64,000 nucleotides of DNA from Sphingomonas sp. Root241. GTDB taxonomy: Bacteria; Pseudomonadota; Alphaproteobacteria; Sphingomonadales; Sphingomonadaceae. The notes beneath the pieces were generated by a model. The model was not told where the DNA came from. It ran no database searches and saw nothing but the letters and a program-made list of their open reading frames with translations. This document shows, in pieces, positions 1 to 7,666 of this stretch (the stretch's first letter is position 1; every line of letters starts with the position of its first letter). The position numbers were made by a program, and so were the translations under genes. Location of the stretch: positions 302,125 to 366,124 of the forward strand of contig NZ_LMIV01000001.1 of assembly GCF_001428865.1 (NCBI RefSeq), written 5' to 3'.

Positions 1-392
1 TGCGCCAGCGCCATCGCGCGCAGGGTGCCCGGAACGCCGACGCTGCGTCCGCCGGGGATCGCGTCGCGGATGCCGAGCGGCTTGCCGTCGGCGTAGAACC
101 AGCGCGGATCCGCGGCCATCGGCGCCGCTTCGCGGCCGTCGACCGTGGTGGTCGCCTTTTTCTTCGCGTCATATTGGACGAAGAAGGCGCCACCGCCGAT
201 GCCCGCGCTTTGCGGCTCGACCACGTTCAAGGCCAGCATCGTCGCGATCGCCGCATCGGTGGCGCTCCCGCCCTTGCGGAGGATCTCGACGCCTGCCGCC
301 GCGGCGCGCGGATCGGCGGCACTCACAACTCCCTGCGCCATGGCGGCGAAGGGCACGAACAGGGCTATCAGCAGCGCGACCAGCTTTTTCAT
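1..392 (-). CDS. ggt: gamma-glutamyltransferase, N-terminal part (cut by window edge)
   Basis: Reading leftwards from ATG at 392, the product begins with a clear Sec signal peptide (MKKLVALLIALFVPFAAMAQ) and continues with GGSATDAAIATMLALNVVEP and AGIGGGAFF, the hallmark N-terminal segments of gamma-glutamyltranspeptidases. The family cleaves the gamma-glutamyl bond of glutathione and related peptides in the periplasm and is made as a precursor that self-cleaves before a catalytic threonine. That threonine and the small subunit lie beyond position 1, so activity cannot be judged. The gene starts 46 bp before the pyrD stop and is on the same strand, so it may be read from pyrD transcription or its own promoter. 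Confidence 0.88.
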   Translation of the reverse strand, partial: MKKLVALLIALFVPFAAMAQGVVSAADPRAAAAGVEILRKGGSATDAAIATMLALNVVEPQSAGIGGGAFFVQYDAKKKATTTVDGREAAPMAADPRWFYADGKPLGIRDAIPGGRSVGVPGTLRAMALA

Positions 393-437
393 TGTGCCAG
401 CCGTAGCGGGCTTTGGCCGGACGGCAAAGACGCTACG

Positions 438-1424
438 TCAGCGCATTCCGGAGAGGATGTCGCGGATCAGGCCGGGGCCCTTGTAGACCAAAGCGCTATA
501 GACCTGGACCAGCACAGCGCCGGCATCGAGGCGGCGCTTCGCCTCGTCGGCGCTGTCAATCCCGCCGGCGGAGATCAAGGGCAGCGCGCCGCCGCTCGCC
601 TCGCGTGCCTCGACAAGCTTGGCGCGTGCCAGATCGCGCAAGGGCGCGCCGGAAAGGCCGCCGCTCTCGCCCGCAAAGCCGGAGCGCAGGCCCTCGGGAC
701 GCGAGATCGTCGTATTCGAGACGATCAGCGCGTCCACGCGGTTGTCGATTGCCGCACGGATCGCGCCTTCGATCCCCGTACGATCGAGATCGGGCGCGAT
801 CTTGAGGAACAACGGAGTCGCGCCGCGCGCCGCATCGCAGGCCGCCAGCAGCTCATCGAGCGCCGGGCGCGACTGGAGATCGCGCAGGCCCGGCGTGTTG
901 GGCGAGCTGACGTTGATCGTGATGTAATCCGCATGCGCCGCGGCTTTCCGGACGCCCTCGGCATAATCGGCGACGCGATCGGCTGAATCCTTGTTGGCGC
1001 CGACGTTGATGCCGAGCACCCCCGCGCGCCGCTTCAGCGTGGCAATCCGCGCGAGCGCGGCGTCGATGCCCTGATTGTTGAATCCCATGCGGTTGATCAC
1101 CGCTTCATCCTCGACGAGCCGGAACAGCCGCGGCTTCGGATTGCCCGGCTGGGGACGCGGGGTCAGCGTCCCCACCTCGACCGCGCCGAAGCCCAGTCCG
1201 AACAGCCCCGCCACGGCCTCGGCATTCTTATCGAGCCCGGCCGCGAGCCCCACCGGATTGGGGAAGTCGATCCCGGCGAGCCGCACCCGCAGCGATTCAT
1301 CCGATACGGAGCTCCCCGCGAAGGGCGCGCCGACGCTCCCCCACAGCCGCAATGCGACGATCGTGGCGCGGTGCGCGGTTTCGGGGTCGAGCGCGAACAA
1401 TGCGGATCGGAGCGGATAGGCCAT
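438..1424 (-). CDS. pyrD: dihydroorotate dehydrogenase (quinone), class 2
   Basis: Oxidises dihydroorotate to orotate in pyrimidine synthesis, passing electrons to the membrane quinone pool through FMN. Seen: the class 2 N-terminal membrane-associating helix region (YPLRSALFALDPETAHR), FPNPVGLAAGLDKN, INRMGFNNQG, the NVSSPNTPGLRDLQ segment with the class 2 catalytic serine, FLKIAPDLD, and the phosphate-binding LISAGGIDSADEAKRRLDAGA near the C-terminus. I chose ATG at 1424 (328 aa), which has a GAAGGG ribosome site, over an in-frame start at 1460 that adds 12 non-conserved residues. It is followed by the ggt fragment on the same strand. Confidence 0.95.
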   Translation of the reverse strand: MAYPLRSALFALDPETAHRATIVALRLWGSVGAPFAGSSVSDESLRVRLAGIDFPNPVGLAAGLDKNAEAVAGLFGLGFGAVEVGTLTPRPQPGNPKPRLFRLVEDEAVINRMGFNNQGIDAALARIATLKRRAGVLGINVGANKDSADRVADYAEGVRKAAAHADYITINVSSPNTPGLRDLQSRPALDELLAACDAARGATPLFLKIAPDLDRTGIEGAIRAAIDNRVDALIVSNTTISRPEGLRSGFAGESGGLSGAPLRDLARAKLVEAREASGGALPLISAGGIDSADEAKRRLDAGAVLVQVYSALVYKGPGLIRDILSGMR

Positions 1425-1453
1425 GCCGTCGCCCTTCGCATCGAGGGGGCCGC

Positions 1454-1487
1454 GCGTCAAAAATTTCGCCGAGCGTCAAAAATCTCG
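1454..1487. promoter_or_regulatory. tandem direct repeat upstream of pyrD
   Basis: The block GCGTCAAAAAT followed by (T/C)TCG occurs twice, starting at 1454 and 1473, that is 19 bp apart or nearly two helical turns. It lies 30-60 bp upstream of the pyrD start codon, in the position of a promoter or a regulator site. No protein can be assigned to it from sequence alone. Confidence 0.35.
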
Positions 1488-1550
1488 GATGTGTCGAATC
1501 CGTCCAATACGTAGTCTTACGGGTGGGCTAATCAGGCTTTGCGACCCGAG

Positions 1551-1617
1551 GGGTTTCCGCTTCAACGGGGGGAACCCTTTCCACTGGCCCGGCCGGGCAA
1601 CCGGTCGGGCCACTTTT
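1551..1617 (+). terminator. two tandem hairpins ending in a short T tract
   Basis: Hairpin one pairs 1551-1558 with 1570-1577. Hairpin two pairs 1585-1596 with 1601-1612 over 12 bp with a single G-U pair, closes on a GCAA tetraloop, and is followed by CTTTTATC. The shape is that of a rho-independent terminator read rightwards, yet no gene on the plus strand lies upstream. It therefore may end a small RNA from the pyrD/AraC intergenic region or sit in the 5' leader of the AraC-type gene. Confidence 0.45.
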
Positions 1618-1686
1618 ATCCGGGGCCCGTACCCGCTATAGACAACCCGCAGACACAGATTCTCGGGATGGGGGCTCGAGTCGTAG

Positions 1687-2616
1687 ATGCGGGGCGCAAC
1701 CATAAGAAAACCCATCGTTACCGACGCGGGCGCGGAAAGCGCGCCGGCGGTGACGATCGAGCTCAAGCCGGCCAAGGGCCGGCTGCTTCCGCACGTCGAA
1801 TCCTATTATCTGTTCCGCGCCGGCGAGGGCGAGCTCGAAAGGCCGGAACGCGTCGATATCGGCCAAATCCGCTTCCTGATCCGCGGCGAGGGCGAGATGA
1901 CCTTCCCGGACGGCCATGTCGAAGCGCTCAAGCCGATCATGGTCGCCGGCCCGGGCACCGCCGCCGCCAGCTATCGGATGCGCGGTCCGGTGCTCTGCTT
2001 CGGCGTCGTGCTGCGCGCGATCGGCTGGAAGGCACTGATCGGCATTCCCGCGCACAAGGTCACCGATCACATCATCGACGGCGAGAAACTGTTCTGCGAG
2101 CGCGCGCCGCGGCTGCTCGAGCAGCTTCGCGGCATGACCGAGCTCGACGACATGATCGGGGCGATCGCGCCGCAGCTGATCATGCGGCAGGAGGAAGTGA
2201 AGCCCGTACCCGAGCCGCATTTCCCCTTCCTCAGCCGGGTGCGCGAATGGGCGGCGAGCGAGGATCCCACGATCGACGCGCTCTACGCCACGATCGAGGA
2301 GACCAGCGGGCTCGGCGAGCGCCAGGTCCAGCGGCTGTGCCTCGAATATTTCGGCGGGCCGCCGACCAAGCTCAAGCGCAAGTTCCGCGCGATCCGCGCG
2401 GCGATGCAGATCTTCCAGGGCGCGCCGCTTTCCGACGTGCTCGGGCCGTTTTCCGATCAGTCGCACATGATCAACGAGATCAAGCACTTCACCGGCTATA
2501 CGCCGACCAGCCTGCGCGGGAGCAGCGATCCGACGCTGGCGCTCACCCTGAAGAACGAAGAACTGCACTTCTTGCCCGACGTCATCCCCGAGCCGGTTGA
2601 CCTTCGGGGCAACTAG
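1687..2616 (+). CDS. AraC/XylS-type transcriptional regulator
   Basis: A 309-residue protein with an N-terminal sensor-like half (residues 1-190) without a recognisable ligand motif. The C-terminal half matches the AraC DNA-binding domain: helix-turn-helix one around LGERQVQRLCLEYFGGPPTKLKR and helix-turn-helix two around FSDQSHMINEIKHFTGYTP (about residues 255-280). Family members activate or repress nearby operons. The nearest candidate target is the suf operon starting 75 bp downstream, but the suf cluster has its own Rrf2 regulator, so a distant or self target is equally likely. The stop at 2616 is just before a palindrome that I take as the suf operator. Confidence 0.85.
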   Translation: MRGATIRKPIVTDAGAESAPAVTIELKPAKGRLLPHVESYYLFRAGEGELERPERVDIGQIRFLIRGEGEMTFPDGHVEALKPIMVAGPGTAAASYRMRGPVLCFGVVLRAIGWKALIGIPAHKVTDHIIDGEKLFCERAPRLLEQLRGMTELDDMIGAIAPQLIMRQEEVKPVPEPHFPFLSRVREWAASEDPTIDALYATIEETSGLGERQVQRLCLEYFGGPPTKLKRKFRAIRAAMQIFQGAPLSDVLGPFSDQSHMINEIKHFTGYTPTSLRGSSDPTLALTLKNEELHFLPDVIPEPVDLRGN

Positions 2617-2626
2617 CCCCATCTGC

Positions 2627-2649
2627 AATCGGATAGAATCATTCCGATT
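2627..2649. promoter_or_regulatory. nested palindrome, candidate operator of the suf operon
   Basis: AATCGGA at 2627-2633 is mirrored by TCCGATT at 2643-2649, and inside it GAATCATTC (2636-2644) is a perfect odd palindrome. The site is 40-60 bp before the rrf2 start codon. Rrf2/IscR proteins bind imperfect palindromes of about 25 bp and often regulate their own operon, so autoregulation is the natural reading. The sequence has not been matched to a published consensus. Confidence 0.45.
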
Positions 2650-2690
2650 ATGGCCCGTCGCGCTGTTGCGCAGAGGGCGAGCAGGAGCAG

Positions 2691-3167
2691 ATGCGTCTTT
2701 CGAGCCTTGCCGATTATGCCGTGGTGATGATGGCCGCAGCCGCGCGCCATTGCGGTGCGTCGTGCCGATTGAACGCGACGTTGCTCGCCGAGGAGACGGG
2801 ACTGCCGCTCCCCACCGTGCAGAAACTGGTGAGCAAGCTCTCCGCCGCTGGGCTGATCGAGAGCGCGCGCGGTACCGGCGGCGGCTTCCGTCTCGCGCGG
2901 CCCCCCGCGGCGATCACCGTCGCCGACATCGTCGAGGCGATCGAGGGCCCGATCGCGCTCACGACGTGCGTCGACAGCGGCAAGCATGATTGCGTGGTCG
3001 AGGGCACGTGCCGCGTCAAACCGCATTGGAATGCCGTCAACGGCGCCGTAAAGGGCGCGCTCGCGGGTATCTCCCTATCCCAGCTCTCCGCTGCTCCGGC
3101 TCCGGCCGGGGCACAGCATCCCGAGTCCGCTGACCGGGTCCCGGCGCTTGCCGGGGAACAGGTGTAA
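2691..3167 (+). CDS. Rrf2-family Fe-S cluster regulator of the suf operon
   Basis: Winged helix at residues 1-65 ([41 protein letters not shown]) and three cysteines at 93, 101 and 107 spaced as in IscR, where they ligate a [2Fe-2S] cluster. It probably senses Fe-S status and adjusts suf transcription; this is family inference. The last 28 residues (from about residue 131) look unlike the family, are rich in Ala/Pro/Gly, and are encoded by palindromic repeat sequence (see 3081-3164). The native protein therefore seems to have gained a repeat-derived tail. The stop codon ends 1 bp before sufB. Confidence 0.9.
   Translation: MRLSSLADYAVVMMAAAARHCGASCRLNATLLAEETGLPLPTVQKLVSKLSAAGLIESARGTGGGFRLARPPAAITVADIVEAIEGPIALTTCVDSGKHDCVVEGTCRVKPHWNAVNGAVKGALAGISLSQLSAAPAPAGAQHPESADRVPALAGEQV
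3081..3164. repeat. REP-like palindromic element fused to the 3' end of rrf2
   Basis: Two GC-rich palindromic arms are seen. The right arm forms CCCGGC-GCTT-GCCGGG (3140-3155), and from 3150 on shares GCCGGGGAACAGGTG with the right arm of the repeat at 46341-46445. The element encodes the last residues of the Rrf2 protein and its right end contains the CAGGTG that precedes the sufB start codon, so it provides both a protein tail and a ribosome site. Confidence 0.55.
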
Positions 3168-3168
3168 C

Positions 3169-4632
3169 ATGGCCACGAAGAATGCCGAGGCGCTCGCCGC
3201 CGCGAACAAGAAGTACGAATGGGGGTTCTCCTCCGATATCGAGCAGGAGTTCGCGCCCAAGGGGCTGAGCGAGGACACCGTCCGCTATATCAGTGCCAAG
3301 AAGAACGAGCCCGAATGGATGCTCGACTGGCGCCTGAAGGCGTTCCGCATGTGGCAGGAGATGGAGCTTCCCTTATGGGCGAAGCTGCAGATCCCGCACA
3401 TCGATTATCAGGACGCGTACTACTACGCCGAGCCGAAGCAGAAGAAGACCATCGGCAGCCTCGACGAGCTCGATCCCGAGATCCTGCGCGTCTACGAGAA
3501 GCTCGGCATTCCGATCGAGGAGCAGAAGGTGCTCGCCGGCGTCGAGGGCGCGCGGAAGGTCGCAGTCGACGCGGTGTTCGACAGCGTCTCGGTCGCGACC
3601 ACTTTCCGCGAGGAGCTGAAGGCCGCCGGCGTCATCTTCCTGTCGATCAGCGAGGCGATCCGCGAATATCCCGAGCTGGTGAAGAAGTGGCTCGGCAAGG
3701 TCGTGCCGGTGCGCGACAATTTCTTCTCCGCGCTGAACTCGGCGGTCTTCTCGGACGGCACCTTCGTCTACATCCCGGAGGGCGTGCGCTGCCCGATGGA
3801 GCTGAGCACCTATTTCCGCATCAATGCCGAGAATACCGGCCAGTTCGAACGCACGCTGATCGTCGCCGACAAGGGGAGCTATGTCTCCTATCTCGAAGGC
3901 TGCACCGCGCCGATGCGCGACGAGAACCAGCTGCACGCCGCCGTGGTGGAGCTGGTCGCATTGGACGATGCCGAGATCAAATATTCGACCGTCCAGAACT
4001 GGTATCCCGGCGACGAGAACGGCGTCGGGGGCATCTTCAACTTCGTCACCAAGCGCGCCTTGTGCGCGGGCACGAACTCGAAGGTCAGCTGGACCCAGGT
4101 CGAGACCGGCAGCGCGATCACCTGGAAATACCCGTCGTGCATCCTGCAGGGCGACGGCTCGGTCGGCGAATTCTATTCGGTCGCAGTGACCAACGGCCGC
4201 CAGCAGGCCGATACCGGCACCAAGATGCTCCATATCGGCAAGAACACGCGATCGACGATCGTGTCGAAGGGCATCAGCGCCGGCCGCAGCGACAACACCT
4301 ATCGCGGCAAGGTGCTGGTCAATGCCGGCGCCGAGAATGTCCGCAACTTCACGCAGTGCGACAGCCTGTTGCTCGGCGACCAGTGCGGCGCGCACACCGT
4401 GCCGTACATCGAGGTGAAGAACCCGACCGCGCAGATCGAGCACGAGGCGACCACCTCGAAGATCAGCGAGGACCAGATGTTCTACGCGATGCAGCGCGGA
4501 CTCGACCAGGAGGCTGCAGTCGCGCTGATCGTCAACGGCTTCGCCCGCGAAGTGCTCAAGCAGCTGCCGATGGAATTCGCCGTCGAGGCGCAGAAGCTGC
4601 TGGGGATCTCCCTGGAGGGGTCCGTCGGGTGA
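3169..4632 (+). CDS. sufB: Fe-S cluster assembly scaffold SufB
   Basis: 487 residues. Core subunit of the SufBC2D scaffold that builds Fe-S clusters in the cytosol using sulfur from SufS. Seen: [43 protein letters not shown] core ([18 protein letters not shown]), [42 protein letters not shown], and the C-terminal [42 protein letters not shown] block with conserved cysteines. I chose ATG 3169 (MATKNAEAL), two bases after the rrf2 stop; an in-frame ATG at 3148 would lie in the repeat-derived sequence. It is second in the suf operon. Confidence 0.97.
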   Translation: MATKNAEALAAANKKYEWGFSSDIEQEFAPKGLSEDTVRYISAKKNEPEWMLDWRLKAFRMWQEMELPLWAKLQIPHIDYQDAYYYAEPKQKKTIGSLDELDPEILRVYEKLGIPIEEQKVLAGVEGARKVAVDAVFDSVSVATTFREELKAAGVIFLSISEAIREYPELVKKWLGKVVPVRDNFFSALNSAVFSDGTFVYIPEGVRCPMELSTYFRINAENTGQFERTLIVADKGSYVSYLEGCTAPMRDENQLHAAVVELVALDDAEIKYSTVQNWYPGDENGVGGIFNFVTKRALCAGTNSKVSWTQVETGSAITWKYPSCILQGDGSVGEFYSVAVTNGRQQADTGTKMLHIGKNTRSTIVSKGISAGRSDNTYRGKVLVNAGAENVRNFTQCDSLLLGDQCGAHTVPYIEVKNPTAQIEHEATTSKISEDQMFYAMQRGLDQEAAVALIVNGFAREVLKQLPMEFAVEAQKLLGISLEGSVG

Positions 4633-4650
4633 CCTGTCTTTCCCCAACGC

Positions 4651-4757
4651 GTCATGCCGGACTTGTTCCGGCATCCACCATGCGGCCGGGCGATGCGCAA
4701 GAGGCGCCAGCTTCTCGCGCAGCCGCCCGGTGGGCCCCGGAACAAGTCCGGGGTGAC
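4651..4757. repeat. REP-like inverted doublet (107 bp), GTCA-ended family
   Basis: The left arm folds as TGCCGGA-CTTG-TTCCGGCA after GTCA; the right arm is CCCCGGAACAAGTCCGGGG followed by TGAC. The two arms face each other around a GC-rich core, with ends GTCA...TGAC. It sits between sufB and the next gene of the operon. Copies with the same architecture lie at 12431, 20181 and 60364. Confidence 0.7.
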
Positions 4758-4777
4758 GATAGGGTGATCGAGGCCCG

Positions 4778-5293
4778 ATGATCCCCTTCGCCCTCCTCCT
4801 TCTCGCGCAGGACGTGCCTGCCGCGCCTCCCGCTGCCGAGGGGCAGGACGAAGAGATCGTCGTGCGCGCGCAGTTCGGGCTCACGACGATGCTGTTCGAC
4901 AAGGGCGCCGACGGCAAGCTGCGCAATTGCCGGATCATGGTCTCCAGCGGCAGCCAGCGGCGCGACACCAATGCGTGCCAAGCGACGCCGGTCTGCTATG
5001 CCAAGACCGCCGACGAGGTCACCGATTGCCGCGAGATGACGTTCCTCGAACTGGCATCGGCCGCGACGCCAGGCGAGACGCGGCCAGCGGGTGCCGGGGT
5101 GTCGCAGGCCTTCACGCTGCCGAAGCTCACCGATCCGAAGCCGACGCTCGCGCCGGGCCAGGCCGGCCCGCTCGGTCTCTCCGAGCCGAGCCGCGAGACC
5201 GAGCGGCAGCGCGTCAAGCTGCCGCCCTTGCCCAAGCCGCCCTCGGATGGCCCGGTAATCCGCGTCGGGCCGGCGAAGGAGCTCGGCGAATGA
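4778..5293 (+). CDS. uncharacterised protein in the suf operon, possibly exported
   Basis: 171 residues, not recognised. It begins with a short hydrophobic stretch (MIPFALLLLAQ) followed by a Pro/Ala/Glu linker, then a compact domain with four cysteines (LRNCRIMV, NACQATPVCYAK, VTDCREM), and ends in a Pro-rich, charged tail. The spacing of cysteines could support disulfides in the periplasm or metal binding; neither can be decided. It lies between sufB and sufC on the same strand, an unusual place because sufB and sufC are normally adjacent. Its mRNA is preceded by the palindromic repeat at 4651-4757. Confidence 0.7.
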   Translation: MIPFALLLLAQDVPAAPPAAEGQDEEIVVRAQFGLTTMLFDKGADGKLRNCRIMVSSGSQRRDTNACQATPVCYAKTADEVTDCREMTFLELASAATPGETRPAGAGVSQAFTLPKLTDPKPTLAPGQAGPLGLSEPSRETERQRVKLPPLPKPPSDGPVIRVGPAKELGE

Positions 5294-5372
5294 TCCGTAG
5301 TCAGCGGCGCGCAAGCAGGGTTCGGGCAAGCATGGGGATGGGGCCGGTGTTCGGGCTCCCGGGAGTATCGCA

Positions 5373-5798
5373 ATGATGTTCGGAATGTTGTTCGCGCTTG
5401 CCGCTGCCCAGAATGCGGGCGGCGTCGTCGTCGAGGATACGCCGCAGATCGGCATCGCCACGCGCCATGCCCGCTGCATTGTCCGTCAGGTCGGCGTCGC
5501 GCCCGCCGCCGCATCGGCACGCGCGGCCAAGGTGGCGGAAGCGACCAGGGGTTGCCGCGAATTCACCGAGGGCGATTTCACGCAGGGCCGCGTGATGCTG
5601 GGCGACCGCCCGGTCAATGCGCGCTGGTGGAGCCGGATGCGCGTGACGCTCGATGCGATCGAGGCGGATATCGCGGCCGCGATCGTCCAGCCCAAGCAAT
5701 ACAAGATCATCTGGGAACTCCCCGACGGCGGTCGGGTCGATGCCTATAACGCGCCCGAGCCGCTGAAGTCGGTGCGCCTGCTGACGGTGCCTCTGTAA
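5373..5798 (+). CDS. uncharacterised small protein in the suf operon, possible signal peptide
   Basis: 141 residues, not recognised. The N-terminus (MFGMLFALAAAQNAGGV) resembles a short signal sequence with an Ala-x-Ala-like end. The rest has two cysteines (ARCIVRQVG and TRGCREF) and a C-terminal half with alternating hydrophobic residues (YKIIWELPDGGRVDAYN). The likely start is ATG 5373 or 5376, after a GGGAG ribosome site. The stop is 1 bp before sufC, which indicates co-translation with the Fe-S machinery. Together with the preceding gene it forms a two-gene insertion between sufB and sufC. Confidence 0.65.
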   Translation: MMFGMLFALAAAQNAGGVVVEDTPQIGIATRHARCIVRQVGVAPAAASARAAKVAEATRGCREFTEGDFTQGRVMLGDRPVNARWWSRMRVTLDAIEADIAAAIVQPKQYKIIWELPDGGRVDAYNAPEPLKSVRLLTVPL

Positions 5799-5799
5799 C

Positions 5800-6543
5800 A
5801 TGCTCAAGATCGACAATCTCCGCGCCGAAATCGACGGCAAGGAAATCCTCAAGGGGCTCAGCCTCGAAGTGAATGCGGGCGAGGTCCACGCGATCATGGG
5901 CCCCAACGGTGCCGGTAAGTCGACGCTCGGCTATGTGCTGGGCGGGCGCCCGGGCTACGAACCGACCGGCGGCAGCGTGACCTTCGGCGGCGAGGACCTG
6001 CTCGAAATGGCCGCCCACGAACGCGCCGCGGCCGGTCTGTTCCTCGGCTTCCAATATCCGGTCGAAATCCCGGGCATCTCCAACGTCCAGTTCCTCCGCG
6101 AGGCGCTCAATTCGCAGCGCCGCGCGCGCGGCGAGGCCCCGCTTTCGGGCGGCGAGTTCTTGAAGCTCGCCCGCGCGCAGGCCGATGCGCTCGGCATGGA
6201 TCAGGAAATGCTCAAGCGCCCGGTCAATGTCGGTTTTTCGGGCGGCGAAAAGAAGCGCAACGAGATGGTCCAGATGGGCATCATCGGGCCGAAGCTGGCG
6301 ATCCTCGACGAGACCGATAGCGGACTCGACATCGATGCGCTCAAGGCGGTTGGCGAGGGGATCAACCGGATCATGCGCGCGCCCGACAAGGCGGTGCTGC
6401 TGATCACCCATTATCAGCGCCTGCTCGATTATGTGCAGCCGGATTTCGTCCATGTCCTCGAAGCGGGCCGCATCACCCGCACCGGCGGTCCTGAGTTGGC
6501 CCACGAGCTCGAAGCGCGGGGCTATGGAGCGGTGGCGGCATGA
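5800..6543 (+). CDS. sufC: Fe-S assembly ATPase SufC
   Basis: 247-residue ABC-type ATPase that binds SufB and SufD and drives the conformational change of the scaffold. Seen: Walker A GPNGAGKST, the Q-loop region FLGFQYPVEIPGISNVQFLR typical of SufC, signature VGFSGGEKKRNEM, Walker B LAILDETDSGLDIDALK and the switch histidine in LLITHYQRLLDY. No membrane segment. The ATG follows the previous stop by 1 bp. The gene ends 13 bp before a perfect hairpin that holds the sufD ribosome site. Confidence 0.97.
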   Translation: MLKIDNLRAEIDGKEILKGLSLEVNAGEVHAIMGPNGAGKSTLGYVLGGRPGYEPTGGSVTFGGEDLLEMAAHERAAAGLFLGFQYPVEIPGISNVQFLREALNSQRRARGEAPLSGGEFLKLARAQADALGMDQEMLKRPVNVGFSGGEKKRNEMVQMGIIGPKLAILDETDSGLDIDALKAVGEGINRIMRAPDKAVLLITHYQRLLDYVQPDFVHVLEAGRITRTGGPELAHELEARGYGAVAA

Positions 6544-6556
6544 GGAGTCTCATCCA

Positions 6557-6581
6557 GATCCTCCCCGTTCCGGGGAGGATC
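6557..6581 (+). promoter_or_regulatory. perfect hairpin sequestering the sufD ribosome-binding site
   Basis: GATCCTCCCCG (6557-6567) and CGGGGAGGATC (6571-6581) form an 11-bp uninterrupted stem with a TTC loop. The 3' arm contains GGGGAGG, the only plausible Shine-Dalgarno site of sufD, whose GTG is at 6584. In the folded mRNA that site is buried. The palindrome resembles the arms of REP-like elements elsewhere in the window. Confidence 0.65.
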
Positions 6582-6583
6582 GC

Positions 6584-7666
6584 GTGACCACGCTCGAACT
6601 TCCTTCTCCGCGCCTGGAAGAGTGGCGCTGGGCGGACATGCAGGCGCTGCGCGCCGCGGCGGATGCCGAGCCGCGCAATGCCGGCGTCAAGCCCGCCGAC
6701 CTGTTCCTCGACGCGGAAGGCCCGCGCCTACTGTTCGTCGACGGCGTCTTCGAGCCCGCGCATAGCCGCCCCGGCCCGGTCAAGGTCGCGCGCTTCGCGC
6801 CCGAGACCGCGCATCCGCTCGGCGGCATGGCCGAGGGCGAGGGCTGGGTGCTGTCGCTCGATCCGCAAGCGGTGGTGACCGGCATTCAGATCGTCCATCT
6901 CGGCTCGGGCGGCGAGAATCACGTTCCCGCGCGCATCACGCTCGCCGACGATGCGGTCGCCTCGATCGTCGAGACCTATGCCGGCAGCGGCTGGGCCAAT
7001 CGGCTGACCCAGATCGCGCTCGGCAAGGGCGCCCGGCTGATGCGCTCGGTGCGGCTGCTCCAGGCCGATGGCTTCGTATCGTTGCGCGACGAGGCCGAGA
7101 TCGGCGAGGCGGCGAGCTTAGTCTCGATCTTCCTCGGTGCCGGCGGGATGGGCAGCCGGATCGACGGCGCGCTGACGCTCACCGGCAAGGGCGCTTTTGC
7201 GGAGATGGGCGGCGCGCTGCTGACCTCGGGCACGCAGAAGCAGGAAGCCGCAGTCGCGGTGCGTCACGAGGCGGTCGAAGGCACCTCGCGGCAAGTGTGG
7301 CGCGCGGTGGCGGCCAACCGCTCGACCGTGAGCCTCGCGGCCCGCGTCGAAGTCGCCCGCGGCGCGCAGCAGACCGACGGCGAGCAGTCGCTGCGCGGGC
7401 TGCTGCTCGAACGCGCCGCGACCGTGAACCTCAAGCCCGAGCTCGAGATCTTCGCCGACGACGTGAAGTGCGCGCACGGCGCGACGGTGGGCGAGCTCGA
7501 CCAGCGCGCGCTCTTCTACCTCCAGAGCCGCGGCATCCCCGCGCCGCGTGCCAAGGCATTGCTCACCCGCGCCTTCGTCGCCGACGCGATGTCTCGGATC
7601 GGCGAGGAAAAGGTGCGCGAGGCTTTCGTGGCAGACGCCGACAAGTGGCTGGAGAGTGCGCTGTGA
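6584..7666 (+). CDS. sufD: Fe-S assembly scaffold subunit SufD
   Basis: 360 residues, SufB paralogue of the SufBC2D complex. It has the poorly conserved N-terminal half common to SufD (LPSPRLEEWRWADMQALR) and the right-handed beta-helix core ending in NLKPELEIFADDVKCAHGATVGELDQRALFYLQSRGIP, with the conserved Cys-Ala-His (CAHGAT) and C-terminal helices ARALLTRAFVADAM-like. I chose GTG 6584, placed 6 bp after GGGGAGG. The stop overlaps the sufS start by GTGA. Confidence 0.95.
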   Translation: MTTLELPSPRLEEWRWADMQALRAAADAEPRNAGVKPADLFLDAEGPRLLFVDGVFEPAHSRPGPVKVARFAPETAHPLGGMAEGEGWVLSLDPQAVVTGIQIVHLGSGGENHVPARITLADDAVASIVETYAGSGWANRLTQIALGKGARLMRSVRLLQADGFVSLRDEAEIGEAASLVSIFLGAGGMGSRIDGALTLTGKGAFAEMGGALLTSGTQKQEAAVAVRHEAVEGTSRQVWRAVAANRSTVSLAARVEVARGAQQTDGEQSLRGLLLERAATVNLKPELEIFADDVKCAHGATVGELDQRALFYLQSRGIPAPRAKALLTRAFVADAMSRIGEEKVREAFVADADKWLESAL

